A DNA stretch of 64,000 nt from NCBI GenBank assembly GCA_964017065.1, contig OZ024783.1, positions 11,436,885 to 11,500,884 on the forward strand, read 5' to 3'. Of this stretch, positions 34,401-48,500 are shown piece by piece. The notes below the pieces were generated by a model. The model did not search any database. It was not told the origin of the DNA and was given only the letters and a program-made list of their open reading frames with translations. The position numbers and the translations under genes were made by a program. Numbering within the stretch: the stretch's first letter is position 1; every line of letters begins with the position of its first letter. The DNA comes from Haliclona indistincta (taxonomy: Eukaryota > Porifera > Demospongiae > Haplosclerida > Chalinidae).

Positions 34401-37400
34401 GTATTGTAGTTGGTTCCATTAAGTCAGTTGGTTGTTGATCAGGATGTTTGTACCAGTATAGAGCTGCTAAATATTCTTGTATGGTGAGGTGTAGAAACAT
34501 GTAGGATGTTGAATCACCTACTTTAATTCTTTTTAACTTTCTGACTGGTACCATTAAACCTAGCATTTTATCTGGAGCTTCAGTAAATACATATTGACCA
34601 CTTTTCAGTCCATTCGCAGCAAACTCAGCTATAATCATTAATTTACTTTTCACATCTTCAGGAAGTGTTTCCTTATCAGAATAATTTGCAGGCATATTAT
34701 GTCTCAAAAGATTGAAGACAAGCGATTGGTATAATTCTGTTAATGTGCTAGGAACAAACCCCTTGTGTCCATTTTTCCAGTAATCGATGTATATCTCTGT
34801 TACAATAGCACAGTGGAGAGGATTATACATGACAGATAATATAAAGGAATTGTTAGAAACATAAGAATGAAAGTCTACTAGCAATTGTGGATCATCTTCA
34901 CATGCTGAAGTAATATATGATCGTATGTCATTCTCGGTAAAACCAGCAATTTTAATATACTGCTGTAATAGTTGTTTGAATTCTGGAGGTAGGTTAAAAA
35001 TAGCAGTTGGTCGACTGGTAACCACAACTGTGGCATTAGGAAGAAGTTTATTTTTAAGAATTTTATCAATCACTGAAAACTCACTTCGTTGGAATTCTGA
35101 AAGTTCATCATATCCATCAAGAAATATGAGCAGTCCCTTTCCTAGCCGTTCCTCTATGTCTCGTGCAATGGCTTGCCTGGTTTCACGATTAGGATGGTAG
35201 AAGAGTTCATCAAGGTCACTGGCCTTTCGTGTAACTTCATCTCTTAACTCAACAATCACCATTAGGTCCCACTCATGGTGTGGCTTGCCTTCTCTCCATA
35301 ACCTGCACAGCTGCCAACATAATGTTGATTTCCCTATTCCTGGGTCTCCTTCTATGAGGACAAAATGTGCTGCTGTCCTTCCACCATCTACTAATCCTAT
35401 TTCTTCTATTTTCATAGATTTTTCCTCTTGAAGTAGTTTGTCTACTTTTCCTCTGAACAAGTGCTCTTGTTGTTGAATAAATACTCTGCTGTTTTGATTC
35501 TTGTTGTCTCTGTGGACCAGCACTAAATTGATTGGGAATTTTGGATGGAAATAAGAAAAAGATTGTGATGAATAAAGAGGAAAGGGATCGGTGTAGTAAT
35601 CCTCTTGAAGATATCTCCGGTATTCCACAAGAGATTTGGGAAGTGACGATGAAGAGAAGAACACTAAAATTATTGCAAAGGAAATGCCAAGCAAGGACAC
35701 AAACACAAGTAAATGAACACTTGGAATCGATGACACAACTCGATCGTTTCTGGATACATCTTTGTTTGGATGAGAAGAAACTGACGTGAGGAATAAAATA
35801 ATTAATGACACTAGTGTGCACTACACAGACTAATACTTTTTAATGTTGTACCTATACAGTATTTTGCCTATACAGTACTATACCAATAATTATAGGCATA
35901 CAATATCGCCGACATTGAACCGATACAGATATTATTCTTGCGTATGTGCAAAAACAAAAAAATGTGATCGAAATGGCTACAGGAGTCCCCACTTTTGTAT
36001 TGATTCTGTTATCGCTGATGAAAAGAGAAACAGCTAGGGTTGCAGCTGAAACAGTGGAAATGCTACTGTTTTGGAAGAAGAACATGCAGTTACTTAATTT
36101 TGATTATGGATTTTAAAAATAAAATTTGGTCTATATACATGTACTATCTACCTATAACCGATCTTTGCCTATAGTACAAAAAGGTGCCTATACTGATACT
36201 GATACTAGTATAAGTACAACACTAATATTATTTTAGTGCCAAATAATTATAGTTGCTTTAATAATTTATTTCAATAACACCAAGAGACGTTTGCGTACTG
36301 TTGGTAAAATTCAATTAACTAAAGTTAGTTTTGACAAACGGTGATCATAGCGATCGTATTTACTTAACTAACAGCTAAGCATAAGAAATGTCGGGCAAGA
36401 TCACGAACATTAGATTCCTCAATAAAACTCTGTCTGTGGTCTTCAGAATAGACCCATACTTGAATAATATGACTATTAGCGACCAGATAAATACCGTAAC
36501 ATAGATTTTTGTAATAAACACCCTCTTAGTAGGAAAACCACGAGGTAAGCAGCTCATAATTGCACTTTCGAGCACAATACACGGAAAAGCTCTATGTTAC
36601 TGCCTTCGCCTTGTTGAAGTACGTATAATTATTTCCACAATCTGAAGTTCTACTGCCTGAGTGAACGAAAGTTTTACTAGCCTAATCGTTGTATCTAGCT
36701 GCACCCGTCACGTTTCCGTCTGGCACTTTCAGCGCTGATAATTTGCAATGTGTACAGCCTACACCAGTCTTATAACAAAGGTCTTTGGTTTCTTGGAATA
36801 CCAGCAATAGTTTCTGAGATACAGTCCCCTAGCAACCAGCCAAAAATACATGCGTGGGCATGAACCTGCACCCTTAATCAGATAAATTGATCCCAAATAA
36901 ATATTTATCGCTTAGAGGCTGGAGTTCACATGTAAGCCTAGAATACACTACCACTACAAACATTAGCATTCATGCTTTGCTAGCACAGTGTTTTGCCAGC
37001 AAAAGTAGCTATAATTATCATTCAAGAAGAAAGATTGGCCCCCGCTCGTAGAACCTGCAGAACCGAGTTCCGGTGCCCCTGAACCAGGAGGGCAGACTAC
37101 CCATTGCAATTACGATTATGTAATTGTTGATTACAATTAACTATACAACATCACTCATGGAATATATACAATGCTCTTGCTACATGCGCATACCTTTATA
37201 ATTAGCAATAAGATCAGCAAGTGCACCTAGCTCTGACAGTCTGAGACACTCTATCAGGTGCTGATATGTACGAGGAGCTTCACTACTAGACAGCCACTTC
37301 TCAATGATAGCATGCACAACATCTTCAACATCATCTTTGTGATTTTTTCCGATCACACGAACCTCTTTTCCATCCTCATCTCGTAGAAGATGCATACCAA

Positions 37401-37683
37401 ATTTGATGTAGCCTTGAGCAGCAATCTCCTGAATAATTTTAAGAGGCTTGCCATTGACTCTCATTTCCTCAAGGTATAGTAGCGTAGGTGTACTGTCTGT
37501 ATCAATACACAAACACAGATCATAGCTTGCTGTCACCCACGACGAGCCCCTCCCTGGCCCACCCTGAAACCTACCTAGGTCTAGATCAGGACCCGGGTTG
37601 AGTTCTACATCTCCGGACAGCAAGAGTAGTCGTTGTGTCAATGGACAGATCATCGCGTTTGCTCGAGATCCGAGCCGGGTCAT
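31485..37683 (-). CDS. NLR3: 2A leader, Death domain, TM, NACHT; LRR exon broken
   Basis: Exons 37683-37575, 37496-37194 and 35780-33641 join in phase and are open. The fourth (31990-31485) has a 1-base insertion that brings a TAA at 31902-31900, and further on a CAA-to-TAA change in SSQLK. The predicted product is 880 aa: a 2A leader ending GDVELNPGP, a Death domain (WLSSSEAPRTYQHLIECLRL), TM (LLVFVSLLGISFAIILVFF), NACHT with GDPGIGKST and LLIFLDGYDEL, and winged helix FLHLTIQEYLAALYW. Only one partial LRR (FSGKELKVLTIE) remains. NACHT exons of NLR3 and NLR4 share substitutions (EVTRKARDLDELF-type), marking them as closest sisters. It may be a working LRR-less form or an early pseudogene. 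Confidence 0.75.
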
Positions 37684-37850
37684 TGTTGACTTTGACTTTT
37701 GGTGCCGCGCGGGTGCTGCAGTTGGAATGAGTAGTCTGGATCATGGAATGGGCGTATCGTATCGTATTTTTGTCCGCCTACCACGTACGCACGTGATCGT
37801 TACGACGCACATGGTAGTTCCACTCTCTAAGCTGGTGCAGTACAGTAACA
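37684..37850. promoter_or_regulatory. Bidirectional promoter between NLR3 and EGF-like copy B
   Basis: This is a 167-base divergent spacer. It keeps the E-box in CACGTGATCGTTACGACGC but has lost the GCGTGGTT block present in the other three copies. Its activity is inferred. Confidence 0.5.
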
Positions 37851-40800
37851 ATGAAAGCAATTTTGTGGATGACTGCAGTGCTGTCTGTACTGTTAGGAAA
37901 TGTCTGTCACGGAGAAAATAAGATAGCAGCTGACAATGATGTTTTGATAAAAGTTGTGAGCTAGGAGATAGAGCTAGACTGAGCCAGCTTGTTTACTATT
38001 TACTATTGTTTTTATAGACTTCTGGTCATGATGCAGTAGTGAAGTTTGCAACAGCAATCAATTTCTGTGAGTGAGACTGTGTATATTATAGTACAACTAC
38101 AATGTAATGACACAAAATGATTGGCAGATATAGAATTCCGCAATGAAGGATTCAATCCCTACAAGATGACAGCTATACCTACACAATGCTGTTTGGAGAT
38201 TGAGATGAATGATACTGACTGTAGTGTGAGTGTACTAGCTACCCCAGACTGACTCACTGCAGACACATGTAGTATTTAAACTATTGGTTGCGTCTTGTAA
38301 AATCAACTCACAATTTTCTTGTTAGGTCATGGAGCTGGGAAGACCAGGTTCTGTTAATCTTGCTACTGAAGGTGAAAATTCAACGGCTCGAATTAACTTC
38401 CTTTTTAGAAATTTGGTAATTGTAGCACTGAATATTAGAGCTGATGATGAGTGTCTTCTCTTCTCCCGTAGTATGCTAGGTATAGGATTGGTAACTGCTC
38501 ATTTGGCAGAGGGCTCTACTACAAAAGAATGGCAGCACACAATCGAATTCAACACATATCCTGTTTCAAATGGTTTGTTCTTAACTTTTCAGTAAGTGGT
38601 GTAATAATGATTTTTATTAATTTTATATACAGGCACAACTGTTGCTGATAACTGTACTGGGGTTGATCAGGTAAGGACGAGTCAAAGCACCAAACATGAG
38701 GCATATCAAAGCATGTTTATTTTGCTAATGTACTGTAGGATCCTGATCGTGACTGTTCTCCAGTGGATTGTGCTATCATAGACTTTAGAGTACAGGGACT
38801 GGAAACGCCCGGGATTACGAGAAACTACCCGCGTTTCGCTTTCAGTATACTTCCGTAAAATTATTGCTACTCGAGCGGCAAGCATGGTTAGTCGAGTGGT
38901 TGCTACTGAAAGGCTATGCCGCGCTATAGCAGCTATTCCAAAAGATCCCGACTTCTCCTTGGCCACCCCGCGAATGGTTCTTGCAAAGGAAACGAGCACA
39001 GCAGTTACTGGACGCAAGTCTGAATGTTGATGACTCACGAAGAGAACTTGTTTATAGTTTCGCTTTCAGAATTTCTGTTTGAGGATGTACAAGACACGAG
39101 AGAACATAGTAAAGACGAGATTATTGATGAAGTTGCTTGTGACGGTGGTGTACTAGCTTGGTCAACCATTACAGCAGACCTAGACGAAGATGCAACAAAA
39201 CGCTTTTAGTGGATCGAAGTTGTAAAACTTTACCTAGTAACAATAGTTAACATCAGCTGGGGAATTCGTAGAGCAATAAGCAGACTGTGAAGAAGTCGAC
39301 CAAGAAGACAACAGGTTTACGTGAATTAAGGATTGAAGCTGAAAGTTTGTTTATTATGACTGATGACGAAGAACAATTTGAGCTAGATAAGATGCTTAAT
39401 AGTATTCTTTAAATTGATTATGTTGGCATGCATACATGTAACTATAATGCTGAGTTGAGCTCATCTTATTCATACTGAGAATGGTAAAAAAAATAAAAAG
39501 TTAAAAACAACACATTAATATTTCATGATCTGATTATCTGTGTTTAGGGAGTGGAGTGTCATCTACAGTCACCATCTGATGCTGTGAACTATGCCCTCTG
39601 TTTGTGTTACCCCTAGCATATAGGCTTCAATGCAGTAGACCCTTGAACCCGCAGTGATTGTGCACCTTATAGGAAACTAGACATTAGGATTTTCACAGTA
39701 TCCCCTTTCATTCGTTGCTTTCCGAAAAACGATTCCAATTTGTCTTGGGAAAGTTTTGTACTTAAGACACAATGAACACCTGACTGCTTCAGAAGAAATC
39801 TTGTTAATTCCACAAAAGACTTTGCTAAATCAAAATCACATATTAAACCATTATTATAGTGATGATTTACTGATGTGATAACAATGAAGCTGTAGGCATT
39901 ACCAACTACTCAGTAGTAAATAAAATACACTTAAGCTACATCCCAATAGTTATATTATAAGATATATTTATAAAATTGTATATAGCTTTTTGAACCGAAG
40001 AGAAAAAAGAACACAAAAACATTAATATTATAGCTGTAAAAGTATGTTGTGAACCCCTTTACACAAAGTATCAAGTTATTAGGGCAAAATAAACTGGACT
40101 AGGCTATAGACAGTGGTTCTTAAAATGTTATTCAACTTAAAGCAAACAAATGGACAGCTTATCCTTTTCAGAAAAAGAACACAAACACTCAAAACACGTC
40201 GTCTCTGTGTATGAGAACAACTGGAACGGTATAAGCGAGCGTTTGAACGAGTATAGGCTAGTACACGTAGACGAGTGACTGTAGACTAACTACTGACATC
40301 AACAGAAACTTGCCAAAGCCTTTTGTCGGCGCGCTATTGATCGTCAAAACTGAGTGTAGAAGAAGACCATGAAGGCGTGGCAGCTAGAAAAGCGAAACGC
40401 GGGTGCATACGCGAGTGTGACGTCACGTAATATGTTTTGATTTAGCGTTTCCAGTCCCTGTACTCTAAAGTCTATGGTGCTATCAAGTACAAGGGCAAGA
40501 GGAGCTTCTATAGAAACAGCACTGGCAAGTGTGAACCTGTGGAACGATGCAACACTAGATCATCAAAAGACGGCATCACTGTTACTGGGGTACGACAAGT
40601 AGACCCACTATACATGTGCATTGAAACTTACCAAAAGATGGTTTATGATAAATTGCTTTGTGGGTGCTCTGTGATTTTTTTCAAGTACATTAAGTAGTAA
40701 ATTCTGGCTATAAGGAAAAAATTTTCATGATTAAAATTCTAAGTAGTTTAAGTCTACTATTAGTTTCCAGATGTTAGATAATTTGTGTCTTTTTCTCTCC

Positions 40801-41443
40801 AGTACTATGATTGGGATGAGAATGTGTGTGTTCGCTATGACTGGATCATGAATGAGAACTACTTTAAACAAGTCTCGTCTGATACTGAGATTCCTGAATC
40901 AGTCCCTGCTCTACGTAATTCAAAGTACTACCCAGACCTGGAGCGATGGTGAGACAGAGTGTGTGACTGTATGAGGGAGTGAAGAGACTGCATGAAAATA
41001 CCAAAATCTTTTTTTGTAGAAATCAGGCGAGTATGAACTCGTGTGTAACCACGGTCATCAAGATGGTATTCATTGCATTTGTGATAAAGGATGGATCTCG
41101 AGTGGTCTGCACAGAGACAATCCACTCAAGTTCAACTGGTGTGATTCCAGAGTGAGCGACCCCTACGACAATTCAGGGGCTCCGAAAAAACTCAGTAAAG
41201 GACTGGAGGTGTTTTTAATAGTTGTATCCATCCTCAATACACATAGTACAACTGTGTTGTAGCACCATGTTCTATGTGATCTGTCTCCTTAACTTTGTTA
41301 AGATTCTTTCTATAGTCAACTTTGCCCTGTTGGTTACATGGCTGTACGTTCTAACCAAGCTGGTCTGTCCTAAGATGTTCAACAAGTCTACAGTGTGGTG
41401 CAGAGTGATGTGTTACTACTGCTATAGCTGGTGCAAAAAGTAA
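37851..41443 (+). pseudogene. EGF-like membrane protein, copy B (transposon-disrupted)
   Basis: Exons are 37851-37955, 38018-38066, 38128-38225, 38326-38415, 38472 on, the split exon 7 (38739-38776 and from 40477), exon 8 from 40802 and exon 9 to 41443. An 8-base deletion after CTCATTTG in exon 5 shifts the frame. Exon 7 carries a 1.7-kb transposon (38777-40476). Exon 8 lacks PNLVEEL before its donor. The membrane segment has the same 1-base shift as copy A. The C-terminal part (41222-41443) still reads like the intact copy. It is clearly non-functional as a whole. Confidence 0.85.
38777..40476. mobile_element. 1.7-kb DNA transposon with 32-bp perfect inverted ends in exon 7
   Basis: The left end is CATAGACTTTAGAGTACAGG and the right end is its exact complement over 32 bases, closing CTCTAAAGTCTATG. 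The flanks repeat GTGCTAT (7 bases; 9 if the CA of the end is counted). CA..TG ends and a 7-9 base duplication are hAT-like, but the family is not proven. Two short frames inside, 39038-38706 (-) and 39024-39209 (+, FEDVQDTREHSKDEIIDEVA), have no recognised transposase motif, so it is probably non-autonomous. Confidence 0.85.
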
Positions 41444-41716
41444 TAGAGCAACTTGTAATGCATAATCGTATAGTCTTATTAATAGTATATTGACTGTATC
41501 AGATAATTCAGATTATAATTTTGAGTGTATACTTGTACTTTGTATAAGTGATCAGTTCAATATTGTTGTACAAGTGAATCCAGTTCGCCAATTGCATTGC
41601 CGTGAGCCATATGATCCATTCTAAAAACCGTTGAATCTACAAAGTGACAATGATAGATAATCAGATTCATGTGTGAATGATATTTATTGCATACCTAAGA
41701 GTTCCTTAGCTTCTTT

Positions 41717-42139
41717 CAGCCTTCCTTTGATCGAGATCCACACTAGAATCGAACCAACCGTACCATTCATTACATATTCCTGATTCTGGCAGTCCTCTAC
41801 ACTACTGTATTTCTCTCATCAGTGTTTTATTTGAGCTTTCGTAATCGCAAAATAAAGATGAAGAACTTCAAGAATACTGGTCAGGTGGTCTTGATGCTGG
41901 CAGTCATGGCAATCACTATATTCTTCACTGTTTCCATTGGCATCATCTTCCTAGTGAGAGAGCAGGAACCGATAGCAAATGTAGTAATGGTGACTCTGTT
42001 CCTCATCTTTGTCACAGCTTGTCAGTTGATCCTCTTCCTCCCCAAGATACTCACTGCTATGATGAATGGAAAGCTTCCTCAAGCTCCGTCTTGTCTCAGG
42101 GAAGCGTTGTCATTCATATTGCAGAGTGTTTTCTCATGA
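41717..42139 (+). pseudogene. GABA-B-like GPCR remnant, C-terminal third
   Basis: This has the same left breakpoint as the remnant at 13517 (TTCTTTCAGCCTTCC). A short insertion in ACCAACCGTACCATTCATTAC breaks the frame. The last ~105 codons (41822-42139) are open to the normal stop, with FLPK intact. It lies between the end of EGF-like copy B and the tail of NLR4. Confidence 0.85.
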
Positions 42140-42513
42140 AATGCCGTATTCCAAACATTTTGGTAGTTATTGAGCACAGCATGAATGTGTATGTAGCTGC
42201 TGACAGTGCTATAGTAGATGTCTTGTTTTGCTAATGTAGATTATACTGAAAATGTCCTTCAAACTACATCTAATAGATGTTTACTTGTTCCAGGTAAAAT
42301 TCTAGCTAATCTCTCTTTAATAATAATTTTAATAATAATTTTAATAAATATAATAAATTATTAATAGAATAATTTTGTTGGTGCATACATGTTTGTACAT
42401 GTAAGAAGACTATACACAAGTATAAAACTTAAAGATTCAGTATTACGTATGATTTTATAGTGCATAGTGTAAAATAATTATGCGCGCACATTAAAAATGT
42501 TGATCATGATCTT
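42140..42513. other. Convergent intergenic region between GPCR remnant and NLR4
   Basis: This is a shortened version of the shared 3' flank. The TACCGTAAATTTGG block is absent here and is replaced by an AT-rich stretch of TAATAATTTTAATAAT repeats around 42320-42365. No gene. Confidence 0.4.
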
Positions 42514-45500
42514 TCATAATGCAGCCAAAAGTGATTTCTGAAGATTTCTTATTGACTCTATCAATTTATTGTCTTTCCAATAGAGTTTTCTCACATGACT
42601 GTATTTCAATGCATCAACTAATATTTCAGCAACATCGATTTCGCTGTCAAAGGAATTTTCTCCACAATACCAACAACGTAGTACTCTACAACGTCCTACT
42701 GAGACTTCATCCAAAGTTGTAGTCTGAGTCAACAACCTTGCCAGTGACTTAGCTTTTCCAATAGTAAGATAACTATCATAATTCAGTCGCTTAAGTTGAC
42801 TACTTGCTATGGCTGCAGTGAGTTCATCAAATGCACTGTCAGATATGTCATACTTTTGTAAAGTTAGCTGTTCAAGACCATAACTGAGCAACTTAGTAAT
42901 TCTTTCCAGACAAAGATCAGTAAAGAAACGATAATCTGTTGATTCTATTATGAGTACCTTTAGCTTTTTTCCTGAGAATTTGGTGAGTGATTGGCACATG
43001 TAGTTTCTATAAAGATTAGAAGCAGTAATACAGACGATAAGATAAAAGTTTACTAGCTATAAATAAAAAAGAAATTAAAAAGATTTCTATCGAAATCAAA
43101 AGGATGTAGTGATGAAGAAATCTACCACTGGTTCACAATGTAAACCAACAAGGAACAAGCATAGAATGGTAACACGATTGACTTGCTAACAGACCATAGA
43201 TCCCTACATCAGTGGCTGCTGTGGCCAGACTATAGCTAGTTAAGCTCTTTACTGTTGACTGACACTTTGAATAGAATTCAGCTTGTGACAAAATATTGAT
43301 CTTATGTACAGCAACTGATGTAGGGATCTATGGTCTGTTAGCAAGTCAATCGTGTTACCATTCTATGCTTGTTCCTTGTTGGTTTACATTGTGAACCAGT
43401 GGTAGATTTCTTCATCACTACATCCTTTTGATTTCGATAGAAATCTTTTTAATTTCTTGTTTGCGACCTTTTTTCTTTTTAGTGAAGTGCAGTTCAATAT
43501 CATGCATGTACGGAGAAGTCTTTGTTTCCACCATTAGTTTAGTATTCCTGTTGTTGATGGCTTTTCTTAAACTTGTAGCTAAAATTGTTAAGCTGTACGT
43601 ATCAGGTCTGCCTAGTCGCCTATGCATGCATGCAGTGCATACGAGCCCCGCCCTCACTTGTTTGTAGACGGTTATAATTATCTGGCAAGTGCAGAATGGC
43701 GATCCTACACGAGCTTACCGTTCTTCGAAGACTCCAGACAAATGCCGGGTGTGTGTTCTCCGTGATAGTGATCCACACGGCGCAGCGATACTTTAGCTGC
43801 TTGGTCACGTGCGCTACCCATTGTTTGGTCACGTGCGTATTGCGCAATCACAATAATGGCGTCTAACACTAAGCTGACAATGGATCACGATCGAGAAATC
43901 GCGGAACTTTGATCGCCGTTACGCTAAAAACAAAGCTCAAAAGGCACATGCCAGGAGAATTTCACGACTGTTCGTGGATGTTTTGGTCTCGGCACTGCTC
44001 ACGTAAAGGCGCTAGGCGAGTGGAAGAAAGAAGAAAGAAGAATAAGAAAACGAAGATGACGAAACTCGATTTTCACCGTTTCCAGGTTCGTCACTTTAGT
44101 AACAATTTCGAGCAATCTCCTTGCTACTGTATGATGGGGCAACGTCAGAGAGCAGATCTAAGTGTCTAAAGACGTATAAAATTCAACACCAGGCGAAATA
44201 TCAGCGTTTGAACGCTAATACATTGTATGTAGCCGCCATCTTGTTTTCTCGTTCATCCCTACATAGGGAGTCACTACCGTGACTCCCTAATAGTGCAAGA
44301 TTACGCTCTTCATGTGCAAGACACAAATTATTCTGCAAATTGTATACATTTTGCATTAATTTTAGTGCAACAAAACATTCACCCTGACATAAATCTAATT
44401 TTATGTCTGGTCACAATCAGCCCATCCATACTTTCATCAAAAAGTAAAGATAAATTAATGTTTGATCCATTGACTGTTACCAGACTTCACGTATCACAGG
44501 CAAACACAAGTAGTATTGTGAAGCTGTCTGCATTCACGATTGTTTGCAAGAGCCCTTAACCCTTTAACCCCTATTGTTGCCTTTTGGCAACATACATACT
44601 TCAGACACCATAACTTGATCAAAAAGTGTTAAAATATTCCGAAATTAAGCTAAATTGAAGAATACAAATAACCGCAAAAAAATTGACCGGTTTTCGGCGC
44701 GCCCTCTGCGCTAAACGTATTGGCTTCGGCATTTCTATGGCTTCAGTGCAAATTTCACAACGTTTTAGAAAAAACAAAATGGCTGCCAATAAAAATTGGA
44801 CAATTTATGGCTTCAGGGTGCTCGGAAACACATTTTTGTACATTCTCCATGATCTGGGCTACACTTTGCACTCAACAAAACCACTGCTATTTGTGTGTAC
44901 TTTTCAGCATCCAGCCCCAAAGTACTAACTTTGACCAAATTTGACGAGGCCGTTGCACTTTATCGGCTTCACTTTCGAAGTGGGAGGGGCATATCGACTG
45001 ACTTGAGTGTGGGCAATTGCGGCTACTCACTGGCGTAAAAGGACGCAAATTTGAGACCAGTAGCACAAAAGACACACGAGATATTCACGAGAGAAGTGGT
45101 CAGCATTTACGAGGTTAAAATTTCAGCAAGATAATTTAGTAATTAAAGGGTTAAGCACCTTGAAATCCTTCACCCTCTATTTCTTACAGAAACTGTCTCA
45201 AAATGATATTTATGACACTTAGAGTTGATTTTCAACACTTTCGGAGCATTTCTAGCCAGATATGCAAATTTTGACAAAAACTCATTAACGGGCTCCTGTT
45301 GTTTGGCTGAACAACAACTGTCTTACAAAATCTCTGTATCATAGCCATCTGACTGAGGCACTATTTTATTTCAGACAAGTCAAGCAATCCTTGGTAAATG
45401 AGAGTGAAAACAAACAGTCACCATAGTCTACCTACAATTACTTTGTCCAACATAAAGGTTCATAACTCCAGGCGATAAAAATCAGCTCATCACAGCAGCA

Positions 45501-48500
45501 AAGATTATTCCAAAAGTAAAGAACACATTGCAACTAAAAAGGCCATATGTTGAGCTGGAAGCAGCAGCAGCAACAGGAATACCGCAAATTTTAGTACTCA
45601 AGCTTACCTTATAGCAGGAATGTGTTCTTTACCAGCTCAACTATTCTTAGCCACTGAAATGATCTGATTTTTTTGCAAATCTCATCTTGATGCACTAAAA
45701 ACTCTCGTCGGCGAGTTATGAACCTTTTAGTTGACTGAAGTGAACATGGACAGACAGTCCTATACATTTGTATTAGCGCCTCCTTGCGCTTGTGTTTCAT
45801 GTGATCACTGGTTCAGTGCTGTAATCTAGAGAAGTCATTTTCTACTGTAAATGCTGGAATTTCTCATAATATTGATCCAAAGCCTATTATGCCTATTCGT
45901 AGATCAGTGTCAGGGTTTCATCCAGAGGGGGAGGCGGAGGGAAAATTCTCTCCCTAAATTTCAGCTCCCCACAAATCAATCAAACAAGATTTCGAGTCTT
46001 TACAAACTGTTACAACAGCGTCAGTTATAATTTTGTTATCAGCAAACTTATCTAACATGAAACCCTAATTTTTTTCTCAATGAAACACCGAGTGTCTACT
46101 AAAATACTCATTGCACTGGGCACACCATGCAGGACTGGTAGGTAAGTGATAACTAAAACCTGAGGGCACCATTATTGAGAAAATTAATAGATGATACTTA
46201 CTTGTCATCTTCTATAATGAGTAATTGATTCAACTGATTCAAGTTGGAAAGCAGCACACCAAGAGAAGAATGAATCGTAATAGATACAAGTGTTTTTGGT
46301 AGTTCAATTTTTTCCAACTCAGCTTCATGATGTGGCTCAATCTTGAAGGGTAAAAGCAACTCTTTAGATTTGGAAAGCTGCTGTAATTAACTAACTTTAA
46401 TATATTATCAAGACTGAAAGATTCATCAATGGGCTGTTCTGATAGCAATACAAGTGTAGATACAGACTTTGTAAAGGGAAAGAAATAAATGAAGAAGTCT
46501 AAATAAGAACAACGATCAAAGTGCGAAGAAGAACTGTTACATTGAAATGAAAAATACAACTCAATTGATGGACCAGTTGTCTCATCCCAGTTAGTTCCAA
46601 TGAAATTGTGCAAATTATCAGCCAATTTATGCATAATATTATAAGAATCAAAAACTAATTTCCATGTGGTAGTATTTCCACTGTTAACAATACAGTAGGC
46701 TAAAGCATAACAATCCACTGACAAAAAGGAAAATAAACTTAATGTTTTATTAGTGAAAACTTCAGATACTAGTCGAGGAGATTGAGCTTCAAGAAGCAAC
46801 TGATATAATATTATTAAATCATTACAATTATATCTAGACATCACACTCTCAAATGGAAATGACTTGAGCTTTGTGAGACCAGCCATAAACAACACAATAG
46901 GCCAACTACCTCTATATTTGTGATATTTATGTTGCCTATAGGCCGAATGTATTGTAGATGGTTCCATTAAGTCAGTTGGTTGTTGATTAGGATGTTCGTA
47001 CCAGTATAGAGCTGCTAAATATTCTTGTAGGGTGAGATGTAGAAACATGTAGGATGCTAAATCACCTTTTTGAAGTATTTTTAACTTTTTGACTGGTACC
47101 ATTAAACCAAGCATTTCATCTGGAGCTTCAGTAAATACATATTGACCCCTTTTCAGCCCATTCGCAGCAAATTCAGCTATTATCATAAATTGATTTTTCA
47201 CATCTTCAGGAAGTGTTTCCTTATTGGAATAATTTACAGGCATATTATGTCTCAAAAGATTGAAGACAAGAGATTGGTATAATTCTGTTAATGTGCTAGG
47301 GACAAACCCCTTCCGTCCATTTTTCCAGTAATCGATGTATATCTCTGTTACAATAGCACAGTGGAGAGGATTATACATGACAGATAATATAAAGGAATTG
47401 TTAGAAACATAAGAATGAAAGTCTACTAGCAATTGTGGATCATCTTCACATGCTGAAGTAATATATGATCGTATGTCATTCTCGGTAAAACCAGCAATTT
47501 TAATATACTGCTGTAATATTTGTTTGAATTCTGGAGGTAGGTTAACAATAGCAGTTGGTCGACTGGTAACCACAACTGTGGCATTAGGAAGAAGTTTATT
47601 TGTAAGAATTTTATCAATCACTGAAATCTCACTTCGTTGGAATTCTGAAAATTCATCATATCCATCAAGAAATATGAGTAGTCCCTTTCCTAGCCGTTCC
47701 TCTATGTCTCGTGCAATGGCTTGCCTGGTTTCACGATTAGGATGGTAGAAGAGTTCATCAAGGTCTCTGGCCTTTCGTGTAACTTCATCTCTTAACTCAA
47801 CAATCACCATTAGGTCCCACTCATGGTGTAACTTGCCTTCTCTCCATAACCTGCACAGCTGCCAGCATAATGTTGATTTCCCTATTCCTGGGTCTCCTTC
47901 TATGAGGACAAAATGTGCTGCTGTCCTTCCACCATCTAATAATCCTATTTCTTCTATTTTCATAGATTTTTCTTCTTGAAGTAATTTGTCTACTTTTCCT
48001 CTGAGCAAGTGCTCTTGTTGTTGAATAAGTACCCTGCTGTTTTGATTCTTGTTGTCTCTGTGGACCAGCACTAAATTGATTGGGAATTTGGGATGATGAT
48101 CAGTAAAAACTGGTGATGAATAAAGAGGAAAGGGATTGGTGTAGTAATCCTCTTTAAGATATCTCCGGTATTCCATAAGAGATTTGGGAAGTGACGATGA
48201 AGAGAAGAACACTAAAATTATTGTAAACACAATGCCAAGAAAGGACACAAACACACGTAAACGAACACTTGGAATCGATGACACAACTCGATCGTCTTTG
48301 TTTGGATGAGAAGAAACTGACGTGAGGAATAAAATAATTAATGACACTAGTGTACACTACACAGACTAATACTTTTTAGTGTTGTACCTATACAGTATTT
48401 AGCCTATACAGTACTATACCAATAATTATAGACACACAATAATAATTATGGCCGATATTGAACTGATACAGATATTATTTTTGCGTATGTGCAAAACCAA

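Noticed and set aside
35781..35811. MSLIILFLTS start of the NACHT proteins as a signal peptide
   Set aside because: It is the polypyrimidine tract and acceptor (CTCACGTCAG) of exon 3. The phase joins the Death-domain exon exactly, and several copies have GTG instead of ATG.
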